From contig JBGUUT010000125.1 in the NCBI GenBank assembly GCA_045133795.1, forward strand, positions 1-24,067: a stretch of 24,067 nt of DNA. Direction: 5' to 3'. Below the pieces are notes generated by a model that saw only the letters and a program-made list of their open reading frames with translations, had not been told where the DNA came from and did not search any database. The translations under genes and the position numbers were made by a program. The stretch is from RGIG8597 sp045133795 (GTDB taxonomy: Bacteria > Spirochaetota > GWE2-31-10). This document shows positions 6,561 through 15,338 of the stretch, piece by piece (the first letter of the stretch is position 1; the number at the start of each line of letters is the position of its first letter).

Positions 6561-9500
6561 ATGAGTATGGTTCAAACTGAAAAACAATATCAGCAATTTA
6601 TTGCAAAATATCTTTGTGAAGAAAATGGATTTATTGAGCATACAGATCATGATTTTAATTGTGCCTATGCCTTTGATAATTCTCTGTTACTTCAATTCTT
6701 ATATGCAACACAAAAAGACAAAATGCAAAAGCTTGAAAAGTTGTATAAATTAGATACAGTAGACCGAATCCTTGCTTCAATAAATGCAGAAATTACAAAA
6801 AAAGGTTCCAGTCTTATTTATTGTTTAAAACATGGTGTTAATGTCGGTAATGAACATTTAGACCTTATGTATACTAAGCCAGCAACTACATTTAACAAAA
6901 AAGAATGGGAAAAATATGAACTAAATATTTTTTCAGTAAGTCAAGAAGTTTATGCAGATGTTGAAAAAAAAGAACGTGTTGATTTAGTTTTATTTTTAAA
7001 CGGTATTGCAATAATAAGTGTTGAGCTAAAATGTAACAACTCAGGACAGGATTACACAGACGCAATTTATCAATATAGACACGACAGAAGTCCTGATAAA
7101 AGACTTTTTTTGTTTAAATCAGGATGTCTTGTTCATTTTGCAATGGATTTAGATTATGTAACAATGACAACAAAGCTTTGCGGCGATGAAACTTATTTTC
7201 TTCCGTTTAATCAAGGAAAGAAAACCGTTTATAATTTAAAAAATGGGGAAAGCATTATAGAAACGGGTGATGGAAATGAAAATCGTGAAGACGGAAAATT
7301 TCCAGTTTGTTACATGTGGGAAGATATTTGGACAAAAGATACAATTCTTGAATTAATTTCAAAGTTTATCTTTGTTGAAAAAAGCGAAAAGAAAGATAAA
7401 ATCACCCAAAAATCAAAAATATCTGAAACGTTAATTTTCCCTCGTTATCATCAGCTTAGGTTATTACGCAAAGCTGTAGTTCATGTTTCAGAAAATCTTA
7501 CTACTTGTAATTATCTTGTTCAACATTCGGCTGGTTCTGGTAAAACAAATACAATTGCTTGGTTGAGTCATAGACTTTCAACTTTGCACGACCTAGAAGA
7601 AAAACAAATTTTCGACACAATTATTGTTGTTACAGACCGATGTGTTGTAGATAATCAGTTACAAAAGGCAGTTCTTTCTTTAGATCATAAAGACGGACTT
7701 ATTCGTGTAATGAATGACGAATGTACTTCTAAAGATTTAGAATCTGCAATTAACAAAGGCATTAAAATTATTGCAACAACAATTCAAAAGTTTCCATATA
7801 TCAAAGATAGCGTAAAGAAATTTTCTTCTAAAAACTTTGCCGTAATTATTGATGAAGCACATTCGTCAACAAATGGAAAAAATATGGAAGCTTTAGTCAA
7901 ATCTTTGAATAATGTTGAACGTGTCGAAGGTGAAGACATTAATGCAATAGATATAATAGAAAATGAACTAAATCAAACAGGGAAAGCAGCAAATGTTTCT
8001 ATGTTTGCTTTTACAGCAACACCCAAAGCTAGTACATTGCAAAAATTTGGAACATTAAACGCAAATGGCAAAAAAGAAGCCTTTGATTTATATTCAATGA
8101 AGCAAGCAATAGAAGAAGGTTTTATTTTAAATGTTTTAGATAATTATATTGAGTATAAGACATTATATAAAATACATAAACTTATAAAAGATGATCCGTC
8201 TTTAAATACAGCAGAAGTCAAAAAGCAAATTCATAAAATGGCAATGCAAGAAAAAACAAATATTCAACAGCGAACAGCCATTATCATTGAACATTTTAGA
8301 AATACTGTTATTGGAACATGTCTTGAAGGGCATGAAAAAGCAATGGTTGTTACTTCAAGTAGAAAAGAAGCGGTTGAATATAAATTGGCGTTTGACCAAT
8401 ATCTCAAAGATAATAATTATTATGATATGCAAACTCTTGTTGCTTTTTCTGGCAAGGTAAAACTTGAAGGGGAAAAAGAATATACAGAAATCGGAATGAA
8501 CAACACCAATGGTGAAGTTAAAATTACAGAAGATAATTTACCTGAAGTATTTGATGAAAACGAATCATGCAGATTTCTTCTTGTTGCAAATAAATATCAA
8601 ACAGGATTTGACCAAAATAAACTTTGTGCAATGTATGTAATGAAAAGATTAAATGGAATTGCTGCAGTTCAAACATTAAGTCGCCTAAATCGTATTTGTC
8701 CTCCTTATGATAAACAAACGTTTATTTTAGACTTTTCAAATACTATCGAAGATATTCAATCTTCGTTCGCACCTTATTATTCAAGAACAATTCTTGAAAA
8801 TCCAGTTTCCTTAGAACAACTTATAGAAGTTGAAATAGAAATTCGAAGCTACAACGTTCTTGATTTTGACGATATAGAGGAAGCTATAGAAAAAACTTTA
8901 GAAAAGAAAAATGCCGAGGCATTAGTTTCTTCAAAACTAAATAAAGTTAAAATAAAAATAAAACAATATGATGATGATACGCAAAGAGAGATAAAAACAA
9001 AAATTAAGAGGTATGTAAAATATTATAGTTATTTATCACAAGTTGCTCCTCTTAAAAGCACAGATATGTATAAACTTTATTTATTCCTAAGTTGGCTTCT
9101 TCCTTATTTACTAGAAGGGAAGGGGAAAAAGGGATTTGATTTAAAGAATAAGATTAAAATTGATACTTTTAATCAAAAAAAAGAAAGAGAAATCAATAAA
9201 TCAAAAATTGACCCAAAACCAGGAATAAAAAGTCCAGATCCAAATGCACCTGTTGCTGTTGTTGATTTAAAAGAGAAATTGTCAGAAATAATTAAGAAAA
9301 TGAATGAAGCTCTTGGTGTAAATGTTGATGTAGATGTGGCATCAAATTCTGCTATGGGAATTAAAAGTATTCTTGAAAAAGATGATGAACTCAAAGAAAG
9401 TGCATTGCATAATAGTCGCGAAGATTTTACTGCAGCTTATTATGACCACTTAGATGAGGCTCTTTTGGATGGGAAGGCAGATACAAAGAAATTCTTTAAT

Positions 9501-9587
9501 TTACTTTTGAATAATGAAGATTTCAAGAAACAGATTATGGGAATCTTTATTGATGAGCTTTATCAGAAATTTAGAAAGGATGATTAG
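6561..9587 (+). CDS. hsdR: Type I restriction endonuclease subunit HsdR
   Basis: ATP-driven DNA translocase and nuclease of the type I complex, 1008 residues. The N-terminal PD-(D/E)xK nuclease shows Asp141 and Glu155-Leu-Lys157 (VDLVLF... VELKC), followed by the QxxxY-type YQYRHD. The SF2 helicase core follows: Walker A SAGSGKT (from Ser323), DEAH box (Asp431), motif III FTATPK (Phe484) and motif VI QTLSRLNR (Gln704). A charged helical C-terminal domain, presumably binding HsdM/HsdS, completes it. All catalytic motifs are present and the frame is open, so restriction should be functional. AGGTG at 6551-6555 gives the start, two bases after the hsdS stop. Last certain gene of the operon. Confidence 0.96.
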   Translation: MSMVQTEKQYQQFIAKYLCEENGFIEHTDHDFNCAYAFDNSLLLQFLYATQKDKMQKLEKLYKLDTVDRILASINAEITKKGSSLIYCLKHGVNVGNEHLDLMYTKPATTFNKKEWEKYELNIFSVSQEVYADVEKKERVDLVLFLNGIAIISVELKCNNSGQDYTDAIYQYRHDRSPDKRLFLFKSGCLVHFAMDLDYVTMTTKLCGDETYFLPFNQGKKTVYNLKNGESIIETGDGNENREDGKFPVCYMWEDIWTKDTILELISKFIFVEKSEKKDKITQKSKISETLIFPRYHQLRLLRKAVVHVSENLTTCNYLVQHSAGSGKTNTIAWLSHRLSTLHDLEEKQIFDTIIVVTDRCVVDNQLQKAVLSLDHKDGLIRVMNDECTSKDLESAINKGIKIIATTIQKFPYIKDSVKKFSSKNFAVIIDEAHSSTNGKNMEALVKSLNNVERVEGEDINAIDIIENELNQTGKAANVSMFAFTATPKASTLQKFGTLNANGKKEAFDLYSMKQAIEEGFILNVLDNYIEYKTLYKIHKLIKDDPSLNTAEVKKQIHKMAMQEKTNIQQRTAIIIEHFRNTVIGTCLEGHEKAMVVTSSRKEAVEYKLAFDQYLKDNNYYDMQTLVAFSGKVKLEGEKEYTEIGMNNTNGEVKITEDNLPEVFDENESCRFLLVANKYQTGFDQNKLCAMYVMKRLNGIAAVQTLSRLNRICPPYDKQTFILDFSNTIEDIQSSFAPYYSRTILENPVSLEQLIEVEIEIRSYNVLDFDDIEEAIEKTLEKKNAEALVSSKLNKVKIKIKQYDDDTQREIKTKIKRYVKYYSYLSQVAPLKSTDMYKLYLFLSWLLPYLLEGKGKKGFDLKNKIKIDTFNQKKEREINKSKIDPKPGIKSPDPNAPVAVVDLKEKLSEIIKKMNEALGVNVDVDVASNSAMGIKSILEKDDELKESALHNSREDFTAAYYDHLDEALLDGKADTKKFFNLLLNNEDFKKQIMGIFIDELYQKFRKDD

Positions 9588-9590
9588 AAT

Positions 9591-9698
9591 ATGGAACTAT
9601 CAAAAACGTTACTTACAAAAATAAAATCTCTACTTGCAAAAATTCAAAATCAAATACGAAATACGTTATTTACAGACAAAATATTTATGATTACTTAA
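9591..9698 (+). CDS. Possible 35-residue ORF or gene remnant after hsdR
   Basis: An ATG three bases past the hsdR stop opens a 35-codon frame (begins MELSKTLLTKIKSLLAKI), with AAAGGA at 9575-9580 lying 10 nt upstream. The peptide is basic and would form an amphipathic helix. It may be a short accessory peptide or the 5' stump of a lost downstream gene. I recognise no family, and an ORF this short can arise by chance in AT-rich DNA. Confidence 0.3.
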   Translation: MELSKTLLTKIKSLLAKIQNQIRNTLFTDKIFMIT

Positions 9699-9718
9699 AA
9701 ACAATTTATGGTGCTGCG

Positions 9719-9748
9719 TAAAATTGTTAATTGCATATAACAATTTTA
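9719..9748. repeat. Perfect 11-bp inverted repeat, palindromic element A
   Basis: TAAAATTGTTA at 9719-9729 pairs perfectly with TAACAATTTTA at 9738-9748 around an 8-nt centre ATTGCATA. No T-tract follows on the + strand. Its inner 20 bp (9725-9744) recur exactly at 9832-9851. The size and symmetry would suit an operator or a recombinase core site, but no matching gene is in the window. Confidence 0.8.
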
Positions 9749-9794
9749 TGTAGATAATATTGAATATGAGACGGATAGATGAATTTCTATTTAG

Positions 9795-9820
9795 TTTTTG
9801 TTAACTGGATTTAACAAAAA
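9795..9820. repeat. Perfect 10-bp inverted repeat, palindromic element B
   Basis: TTTTTGTTAA at 9795-9804 pairs with TTAACAAAAA at 9811-9820 around CTGGAT. The GTTA/TAAC arms resemble those of the elements on either side. No T-run follows, so a terminator role on the + strand is weak. Confidence 0.75.
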
Positions 9821-9831
9821 ACAAGGGAAAG

Positions 9832-9851
9832 TGTTAATTGCATATAACAAT
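9832..9851. repeat. Second copy of the 20-bp palindromic repeat, element C
   Basis: TGTTAATTGCATATAACAAT is an exact copy of 9725-9744, 107 bp further on. Outer symmetry is reduced here to five base pairs (TGTTA/TAACA), because the flanks differ. An exact 20-bp match over this distance is unlikely by chance even in AT-rich DNA. Confidence 0.85.
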
Positions 9852-9882
9852 CTTTAATTCCCTGCTTAAAATGGAGATTAAG

Positions 9883-9916
9883 ACCGTTTTTCTTTGCATA
9901 GAAAAGCGGTTTTTTT
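9883..9916 (+). terminator. Intrinsic terminator of the hsd operon
   Basis: An 11-bp stem pairs 9883-9893 (ACCGTTTTTCT) with 9900-9910 (AGAAAAGCGGT), with one G·T pair and the loop TTGCAT, and is followed by a seven-T tract (9910-9916). It faces the + strand. On the minus strand no T-run follows, so it should not end the ASCH gene transcript. Confidence 0.85.
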
Positions 9917-9964
9917 ATTGAGTATTTAGCAATTATTAATTATTCCCTCTAATTTTCATTATGT

Positions 9965-10342
9965 TTATGTAAAAGGGCTGTCTTTGTGGAGTTTTGAAGC
10001 TTCATAAGAGATAGCTTTTTTTATTTCTATACCGACAACGCCGAATTTTTCCTGTAAAGCCGGTGTATAAAAATCTTCTAATGAATGAATTAATCTTTCT
10101 TTAGAAGAAAATCCGGCTTGTTTCGGTGTGATAATATTGCACAATTCATTGAAGTTTTTTGCTTGATACAAATTAACGACAACGGCATTAAAAGTTCTCG
10201 TATTATCAGAAGAATCTGAAAAAATAATTTTATCACCGATTTTTATCTTTTGTCTTTTTTCGTCAAACAGTCGCAATTCAATAGTTTTTTCACCGGATTC
10301 TAAAAGATTGTAATATTTTGTCTTTACATTCATTTTGTGCAT
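9965..10342 (-). CDS. ASCH-domain protein
   Basis: 125 residues, cytoplasmic, no signal or membrane segment. The ASCH (PUA-like fold) signature is clear: GEKTIELRL at residues 17-25, then an EKRQKIKIGDKIIF segment. ASCH proteins bind RNA or modified nucleosides; characterised members include an RNase and an acetylcytidine amidohydrolase, so the substrate here cannot be stated. The first ATG is favoured by AAGG about 8 nt upstream on the minus strand. It is divergent from queD across a 139-nt gap and its 3' end faces the hsd terminator. Whether it belongs functionally with the queuosine genes or the restriction island is unknown. Confidence 0.8.
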   Translation of the reverse strand: MHKMNVKTKYYNLLESGEKTIELRLFDEKRQKIKIGDKIIFSDSSDNTRTFNAVVVNLYQAKNFNELCNIITPKQAGFSSKERLIHSLEDFYTPALQEKFGVVGIEIKKAISYEASKLHKDSPFT

Positions 10343-10365
10343 GATTGCTGCCTTATTTTTAATTA

Positions 10366-10395
10366 TTGATATTCATTTTATATATCAAATATAAA
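10366..10395 (+). promoter_or_regulatory. Candidate promoter of the queDECF operon
   Basis: TTGATA at 10366-10371 and TATAAA at 10390-10395 are separated by 18 nt, upstream of the SD-like GGAG (10472-10475). The implied leader is about 75 nt. I looked for a preQ1 riboswitch in it and could not identify one. Support is by consensus match only. Confidence 0.35.
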
Positions 10396-10481
10396 CAATT
10401 ATGAATTATCTTCTATATCTTTATTTTTTTGGTTAATTATTATATAAGAACAGTTTAAAAATCCCACTCTCGGAGATAAGA

Positions 10482-10850
10482 ATGGAACTTACTTTATATA
10501 CAGAAGGTTTTTTTGATGCTGCACATTTTATTCCGGAACATCCGGGGAAGTGTGTGTCTATGCACGGACATTCTTGGAAAGTTTGTGTTTGGGTGCAAGG
10601 TGACAGTAAAGATGTTAATAATCAAGGAATTTTATGGGATTTCGGAAATATTAAAACGTTGATTAATCCATTAGATCATCAAATTCTCAATAATATCTTA
10701 GAAAAAGCTCCGACAGCAGAAAATATGGTGGAATATTTTTATAATAATTTAAAAAAAGAACGACCGGAATTGAAATTTCGTGTGCGAGTTTATGAAAATA
10801 CACTGTCACGTCAGTCATATTGTGAGGGGGGCGATTCTCTAAATGGCTGA
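10482..10850 (+). CDS. queD: 6-carboxy-5,6,7,8-tetrahydropterin synthase QueD
   Basis: Converts 7,8-dihydroneopterin triphosphate to 6-carboxytetrahydropterin, the first dedicated step to queuosine after GTP cyclohydrolase. 122 residues, the usual length for the family. Zinc ligands His15 (DAAHF), His28 and His30 (MHGHSW) and the catalytic Cys24 are visible, along with LDHQILN and PTAENMVEYF. GGAG 6 nt upstream gives the start. The last 8 nt overlap queE, so the two are probably translationally coupled. A run of six G near the end (10826-10831) is present but in frame. Confidence 0.95.
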   Translation: MELTLYTEGFFDAAHFIPEHPGKCVSMHGHSWKVCVWVQGDSKDVNNQGILWDFGNIKTLINPLDHQILNNILEKAPTAENMVEYFYNNLKKERPELKFRVRVYENTLSRQSYCEGGDSLNG

Positions 10851-11514
10851 AATTACTTTTCCCATTGTCGAACGTTTTTTTACATTAAGCGGAGAAGCTC
10901 CCACAGCCGGACATCCGATGTATTTGATTCGTTTTGCCGGGTGTAATCTCAATTGTTCATATTGTGATACTCCCAATCGTAACGATGTTAATGAATATTT
11001 GACGTTTTCTCAATTGTCAGACGAACTTACAAAAATTAATAAAGAATATCCGAGTGCGTTTGTACTTTTTACCGGCGGCGAGCCTCTTTTAAATGAACGT
11101 ATGGAAGCTATATCGCAATTAGCGGCAAAGCATTGTGATATGTTGTTTTATGCGGAAACAAACGGTTCGATTTTTATTCAGGATTACGGCAAAGGAAATC
11201 TGCGGTATGTTGCAGACTGGAAAACTTATTCGTCCGGTGAAGGCGAAAGTTTTTGTAAGAAAAATCTTAAAAAACTCAGAGCCGGGTTAGATTGTATAAA
11301 AATCGTAGTAGATAAAAATGATTTAGCATATCTGAAAGATATGATTGACGAAATCAAACAAAATAATGCCGGTTTGGATATTTATTTGTCACCGCAAACG
11401 GGAAAAATTGAATTGCAGGAATTGGCTGCTTTTATAATTGAAAATCGTTTGGATGTCAGATTATCATTGCAATTACATAAAATAATTTGGGGTATTGACG
11501 CTACGGGGGTATAA
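10843..11514 (+). CDS. queE: 7-carboxy-7-deazaguanine synthase QueE (radical SAM)
   Basis: Radical-SAM enzyme that contracts 6-carboxytetrahydropterin to 7-carboxy-7-deazaguanine. 223 residues. The 4Fe-4S cluster motif is the canonical C-x3-C-x2-C at Cys34, Cys38 and Cys41 (AGCNLNCSYCDT), followed by the SAM-binding GGEPLL. The N-terminal PTAGHPMYLIRFAGC is typical of the QueE family. It overlaps queD by 8 nt, and its stop abuts the queC ATG. Confidence 0.95.
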   Translation: MAEITFPIVERFFTLSGEAPTAGHPMYLIRFAGCNLNCSYCDTPNRNDVNEYLTFSQLSDELTKINKEYPSAFVLFTGGEPLLNERMEAISQLAAKHCDMLFYAETNGSIFIQDYGKGNLRYVADWKTYSSGEGESFCKKNLKKLRAGLDCIKIVVDKNDLAYLKDMIDEIKQNNAGLDIYLSPQTGKIELQELAAFIIENRLDVRLSLQLHKIIWGIDATGV

Positions 11515-12231
11515 ATGGATTTAGCGTACAAATCTGAAGATGCCGTGGTTTTGGCAAGCGGCGGACAAGATTCTACAACGTGTTTGGCGTGGGCGAAAAA
11601 GCATTTTAATAAAGTTTATGCTATCAGTTTTTTTTACGGTCAAAAGCATTCCGTAGAAAATGAAATTGCACAAAAGATTTGCGATTCTATGGATATTCCG
11701 CTGAAAACCGTTGATATTTCTTTTATCAAAGATATTGTCGTTTCTAATCTCTTTCAAGGTTCGGCAGATGTAAGCGGTCAACATGCTCAAAATAAAGATG
11801 TTCCGTCGACATTTGTACCGTACAGAAATTTATTGTTTCTTACTGTTGCGGCAGGTTGGGCAGGTACGCTGGGAGCAAAACATCTTGTAACCGGAGTTTG
11901 TGAGACTGATTATTCGGGGTATGCCGATTGTCGTGATGTGTTTGTGAAGTCGGCACAAGTGGCTTTGAATATGGCGACGGATTTTAAAGATAAAAATGTC
12001 GTGATTCACACTCCGCTTATGTGGCTTACTAAGGCTGAAGAGTTTAGAATGGCTGAAGAGTTAGGAATACTTGATTTGATTTTAGAAAAAACTCTGACTT
12101 GTTATAACGGCGTGCAAACTATGAATGATTTCGGTATGGGGTGCGGTGAATGTCCGTCATGTAAGTTGCGAAAAAACGGTTATGAAGAGTTTATGAAAAA
12201 ATATCACAATGAGGAATACAATGGAAAATAA
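11515..12231 (+). CDS. queC: 7-cyano-7-deazaguanine (preQ0) synthase QueC
   Basis: ATP-dependent ligase that turns 7-carboxy-7-deazaguanine into preQ0. 238 residues. The PP-loop SGGQDS lies at residues 15-20, and the C-terminal zinc-binding cysteines are Cys196 then Cys210, Cys213 and Cys216 (CGECPSC). The start directly follows the queE stop; a G5 run at 11505-11509 serves as ribosome-binding site. It overlaps queF by 11 nt. Confidence 0.96.
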   Translation: MDLAYKSEDAVVLASGGQDSTTCLAWAKKHFNKVYAISFFYGQKHSVENEIAQKICDSMDIPLKTVDISFIKDIVVSNLFQGSADVSGQHAQNKDVPSTFVPYRNLLFLTVAAGWAGTLGAKHLVTGVCETDYSGYADCRDVFVKSAQVALNMATDFKDKNVVIHTPLMWLTKAEEFRMAEELGILDLILEKTLTCYNGVQTMNDFGMGCGECPSCKLRKNGYEEFMKKYHNEEYNGK

Positions 12232-13033
12232 TCCGCTCGGTCAAAAGACCGTATACAATCCGCATTACGATTCGTCTTTAATTTTTCCCATTCCGCGTAA
12301 TGTTAATCGTGTGAAGAATAATATCGATGTAACTTTGTTTGACGGTTATGATATTTGGAATGGATACGAATTGAGTTGGTTGGCAAAATCCGGTAAACCG
12401 GAAGTTCGCAGAATACAGATAATTTATTCTGCAACATCAGAGTTTATGGTGGAATCAAAGTCATTAAAGCTTTATTTGGGAAGTTTTATAATGACGGAAA
12501 TGGATAGTGAAGAAAAAGTAATTGAGATAATTACCAAAGATTTATCTGCCGCTTTAAAAACTTCTGTAGAAGTGAAGCTTTTTAAATGCGATGAAAAATA
12601 TGATTTTACAACATTTGATACGGCTCAATGCATTGATGATTTACCGTGTGAATGCAATGTTTATTCGCCGGATTCATCGTTGTTAAATGTAACGCAAGCA
12701 GCAACAGAAGAAGTTTGTCATTCTCATTTGTTGAAAACAAATTGTCCGATTACGGGGCAGCCGGATTGGGCTACCGTGCAAATCGGTTATAAAGGCGATT
12801 TTAGTTTGGATAAAATATCTTTGCTTCGTTATTTAGTGTCGTATCGTGAACACGGTGATTATCATGAGGCGTGTTGCGAACAAATTTTTAAAGCACTTTA
12901 TGAAGTGTTGCGATCGGAATATTTGTGGGTGAAATGTTTTTTTACACGACGCGGCGGAATTGATATTAATCCGTGCAGATTTTTCGGGATATCGCCGGAT
13001 AGGGATTTTTCTACACATTTATGGCGGCAGTAA
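12221..13033 (+). CDS. queF: NADPH-dependent preQ0 reductase QueF (long, type II form)
   Basis: Reduces the nitrile of preQ0 to the amine of preQ1, which is then inserted into tRNA. GAGGA at 12211-12215 supports the ATG at 12221 rather than an in-frame ATG at 12209, giving 270 residues. That length, with two tunnelling-fold halves, matches the E. coli-type enzyme rather than the 165-residue form. Seen: the ESKSLKLY motif (Glu78, Ser79), the catalytic Cys175 and Asp182 in TNCPITGQPDW, and His215-Glu216. Its presence shows that the operon makes preQ1 for tRNA rather than preQ0 for DNA modification. Transcription of tex 96 nt further on may be separate. Confidence 0.95.
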   Translation: MENNPLGQKTVYNPHYDSSLIFPIPRNVNRVKNNIDVTLFDGYDIWNGYELSWLAKSGKPEVRRIQIIYSATSEFMVESKSLKLYLGSFIMTEMDSEEKVIEIITKDLSAALKTSVEVKLFKCDEKYDFTTFDTAQCIDDLPCECNVYSPDSSLLNVTQAATEEVCHSHLLKTNCPITGQPDWATVQIGYKGDFSLDKISLLRYLVSYREHGDYHEACCEQIFKALYEVLRSEYLWVKCFFTRRGGIDINPCRFFGISPDRDFSTHLWRQ

Positions 13034-13129
13034 TAAATTGACCGTAGCGGTAAAATGTGGTATTGAGAGCGTTCAATAAAATTCAGCTATTACATTAAAA
13101 TTAAGATAATGATTTTTACGGAGGAAAAA

Positions 13130-15328
13130 ATGGAAATAACTCAAGAACTGATGGACAGTCTTGCTATATCAGAAATGGATATAATGCATAAAATTTCTGA
13201 TGTTTTAAATATTGAATTACGTCAAGTAGTTCCTACTGTCAATCTGTTAAATGAAGGATGTACCGTACCTTTTATTTCACGATATAGAAAAGAAGCTACA
13301 GGTGCACTTGATGAGGTTCAAGTACGTGATATATCTCACCGTCTTGCAACATTCAGAAATCTTGAAGAACGCAGAATAGAAATTTGTAGAGGTATTTTCT
13401 CGCAAGGGCTTCTTTCTGAATCTTTATATGAAAATATTCAAAAAGCTCAAACTATAACGGAATTGGATGATATTTACGCTCCGTACAAACGCAAAAAGAA
13501 AACACGCGGTATGCTTGCTATTGAAAAAGGTCTTGAGCCTTTGGCAAATCTTATGGAAACTGCCGATGATGATAAGCTTGAAGAAGAAGCAGAAAAGTTT
13601 ATTGATGCAGAAAAAGGCGTAGAAACTGCAGATGACGCTCTTTCCGGAGCTCAAGATATTTTGGCTGAACGTTTGGCTCATGATATGGCAAACCGTGAAA
13701 TCGTGAAAAATCATATTCTTAAAAACGGAAAGCTTGTGGTTAAAGGGCTTAAAGATGAAGCTTCCAGTACATACAAAATGTATTATGATTACAATGAGCC
13801 GCTTTCATCTGTAAAAGCACATCGTGTTTTGGCTATTAATCGCGGTGAACGTGAAGAAGAACTTGAAGTTAAAATTGATTTTGATGAAGATGCGTTGACT
13901 GCTATGCAGTTGGGACGTTTTGATATGCCTAATATTTTCCGTAAGTCGGCTATTGAAGACGGTTTGAAACGTTTGTTACTTCCTGCGGTTCTCAGAGAAA
14001 TTCGCAGCAATTTTACAGACCAAGCTGATGACCACGGAATTGAAACATTTGCCGTTAACTTAAAAAATCTTTTAATGCAACCGCCTATTAAACAGGCAAG
14101 AATTCTCGGTATTGACCCGGGAATCAGAACCGGTACAAAAGCTGCGGCAATGGATGAAAACGGAACATTCCTTGAATATTTTACATTCAAAAATCATGAA
14201 GCAGAAGATGCGATGGAAAAAATTGCAACTTCATGTAAGAAGAATCGAATACAGTTGATTTCTGTAGGGAACGGTACAGGAAGCCCTGATGTTCAAAAAA
14301 TCGTAGCAGATGCTATCAGTAGATATAATCTTGATGTTCAATACACTGTAACAAGTGAAGACGGGGCTTCCGTTTATTCTGCAAGTGATGTGGCTCGTGA
14401 GGAATTCCCGGATTTGGATTTGACAATTCGTGGAGCTATTTCTATCGGACGACGTGTTCTTGACCCATTGGCAGAGCTTGTAAAAATTGAGCCGAAAGCT
14501 ATCGGTGTAGGACTTTATCAACACGATGTAAATCAGACAAAATTGGCTTCTACTCTTGATGAAACGGTAGAGTCTGTAGTAAACAATGTCGGTGTAAATA
14601 TTAATACGGCAAGTTATTCATTGTTAAAATATGTTTCCGGAATTAATTCTTTGACAGCGAAAAAAATCGTACGTTATCGTAATGAAAACGGTGCGATAAA
14701 AAGCCGTAAAGATTTGAAAAAAATTCCGGGAGTCGGGGACAAAACATTTGAACAGGCTGCGGGATTTTTGAAGATTCCTGACAGCGACGACCCATTAGAT
14801 AATACTTGGGTACACCCTGAAAATTACGATGTAGCAAGAGAAATTCTTATTGATATAAAAATGAAAGGTAACATCGTAAAAGACAGAAAATCTGAATTGA
14901 TGGCTAAATACAATGTCGGCGAAACAACAATTGACGATATTGCAGAAGAATTGAAAAAGCCTAATCGTGACCCTCGTGACGGATATCCGCAGCCGATTTT
15001 ACAGAAAGGCGTTGTGACTTTCGAAGATTTGTCTGTAGGAATGAAAGTTACCGGTAAAATTAAAAATGTTGTTGATTTCGGTGCTTTTGTTGATATCGGT
15101 ATAAAAGAAACTGCATTGTTGCATATTTCAGAATTGAGTGATTCTTACGTTTCAAATCCCGGCGATGTAGTAAAAGTCGGTGATATTGTAGAAGCTAAAA
15201 TAATCGAAATTGATACTGTAAGAAAAAGAGTATCTTTGTCTTTGAAAACTAATCCAGGTTCTCCGTCTGTACGTGGGGAACGCCGACCGGCTAAAAAGAA
15301 GTTCGATTATTCTCAATATTTTATTTAA
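13130..15328 (+). CDS. tex: Tex family transcription accessory protein / S1 RNA-binding protein
   Basis: Conserved nucleic-acid-binding protein related to eukaryotic Spt6. The start at 13130 has GGAGG 5 nt upstream and is preferred over an ATG at 13109, giving 732 residues, slightly shorter than the usual 770-790. Order: helical N-terminal Tex domain (VPFISRYRKEATG), YqgF-like RNase H fold (LGIDPG, Asp329), helix-hairpin-helix region (INTASYSLL... IPGVGDKTFEQAAGF) and S1 domain (residues about 637-710), followed by a short basic tail. Codon and base usage match the que genes. A weak promoter-like pair TTGACC/TATTGA (13038-13066) lies in the short gap after queF. Confidence 0.95.
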   Translation: MEITQELMDSLAISEMDIMHKISDVLNIELRQVVPTVNLLNEGCTVPFISRYRKEATGALDEVQVRDISHRLATFRNLEERRIEICRGIFSQGLLSESLYENIQKAQTITELDDIYAPYKRKKKTRGMLAIEKGLEPLANLMETADDDKLEEEAEKFIDAEKGVETADDALSGAQDILAERLAHDMANREIVKNHILKNGKLVVKGLKDEASSTYKMYYDYNEPLSSVKAHRVLAINRGEREEELEVKIDFDEDALTAMQLGRFDMPNIFRKSAIEDGLKRLLLPAVLREIRSNFTDQADDHGIETFAVNLKNLLMQPPIKQARILGIDPGIRTGTKAAAMDENGTFLEYFTFKNHEAEDAMEKIATSCKKNRIQLISVGNGTGSPDVQKIVADAISRYNLDVQYTVTSEDGASVYSASDVAREEFPDLDLTIRGAISIGRRVLDPLAELVKIEPKAIGVGLYQHDVNQTKLASTLDETVESVVNNVGVNINTASYSLLKYVSGINSLTAKKIVRYRNENGAIKSRKDLKKIPGVGDKTFEQAAGFLKIPDSDDPLDNTWVHPENYDVAREILIDIKMKGNIVKDRKSELMAKYNVGETTIDDIAEELKKPNRDPRDGYPQPILQKGVVTFEDLSVGMKVTGKIKNVVDFGAFVDIGIKETALLHISELSDSYVSNPGDVVKVGDIVEAKIIEIDTVRKRVSLSLKTNPGSPSVRGERRPAKKKFDYSQYFI

Positions 15329-15338
15329 ATGAGTTTTT

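Noticed and set aside
10396..10481. PreQ1 riboswitch in front of queD
   Set aside because: I could not find the short GC stem with a C-rich loop and A-rich tail typical of the class I aptamer, nor an equivalent in the leader. A covariance-model scan would settle it.
10482..13033. 7-deazaguanine DNA modification (Dpd) or phage-type system
   Set aside because: The set ends in QueF, which commits preQ0 to preQ1 for tRNA, and no DpdA-like transglycosylase or other dpd gene is visible.
13789..14190. 133-codon minus-strand frame inside tex
   Set aside because: It is a shadow of the strongly conserved tex reading frame and its translation has no recognisable features.
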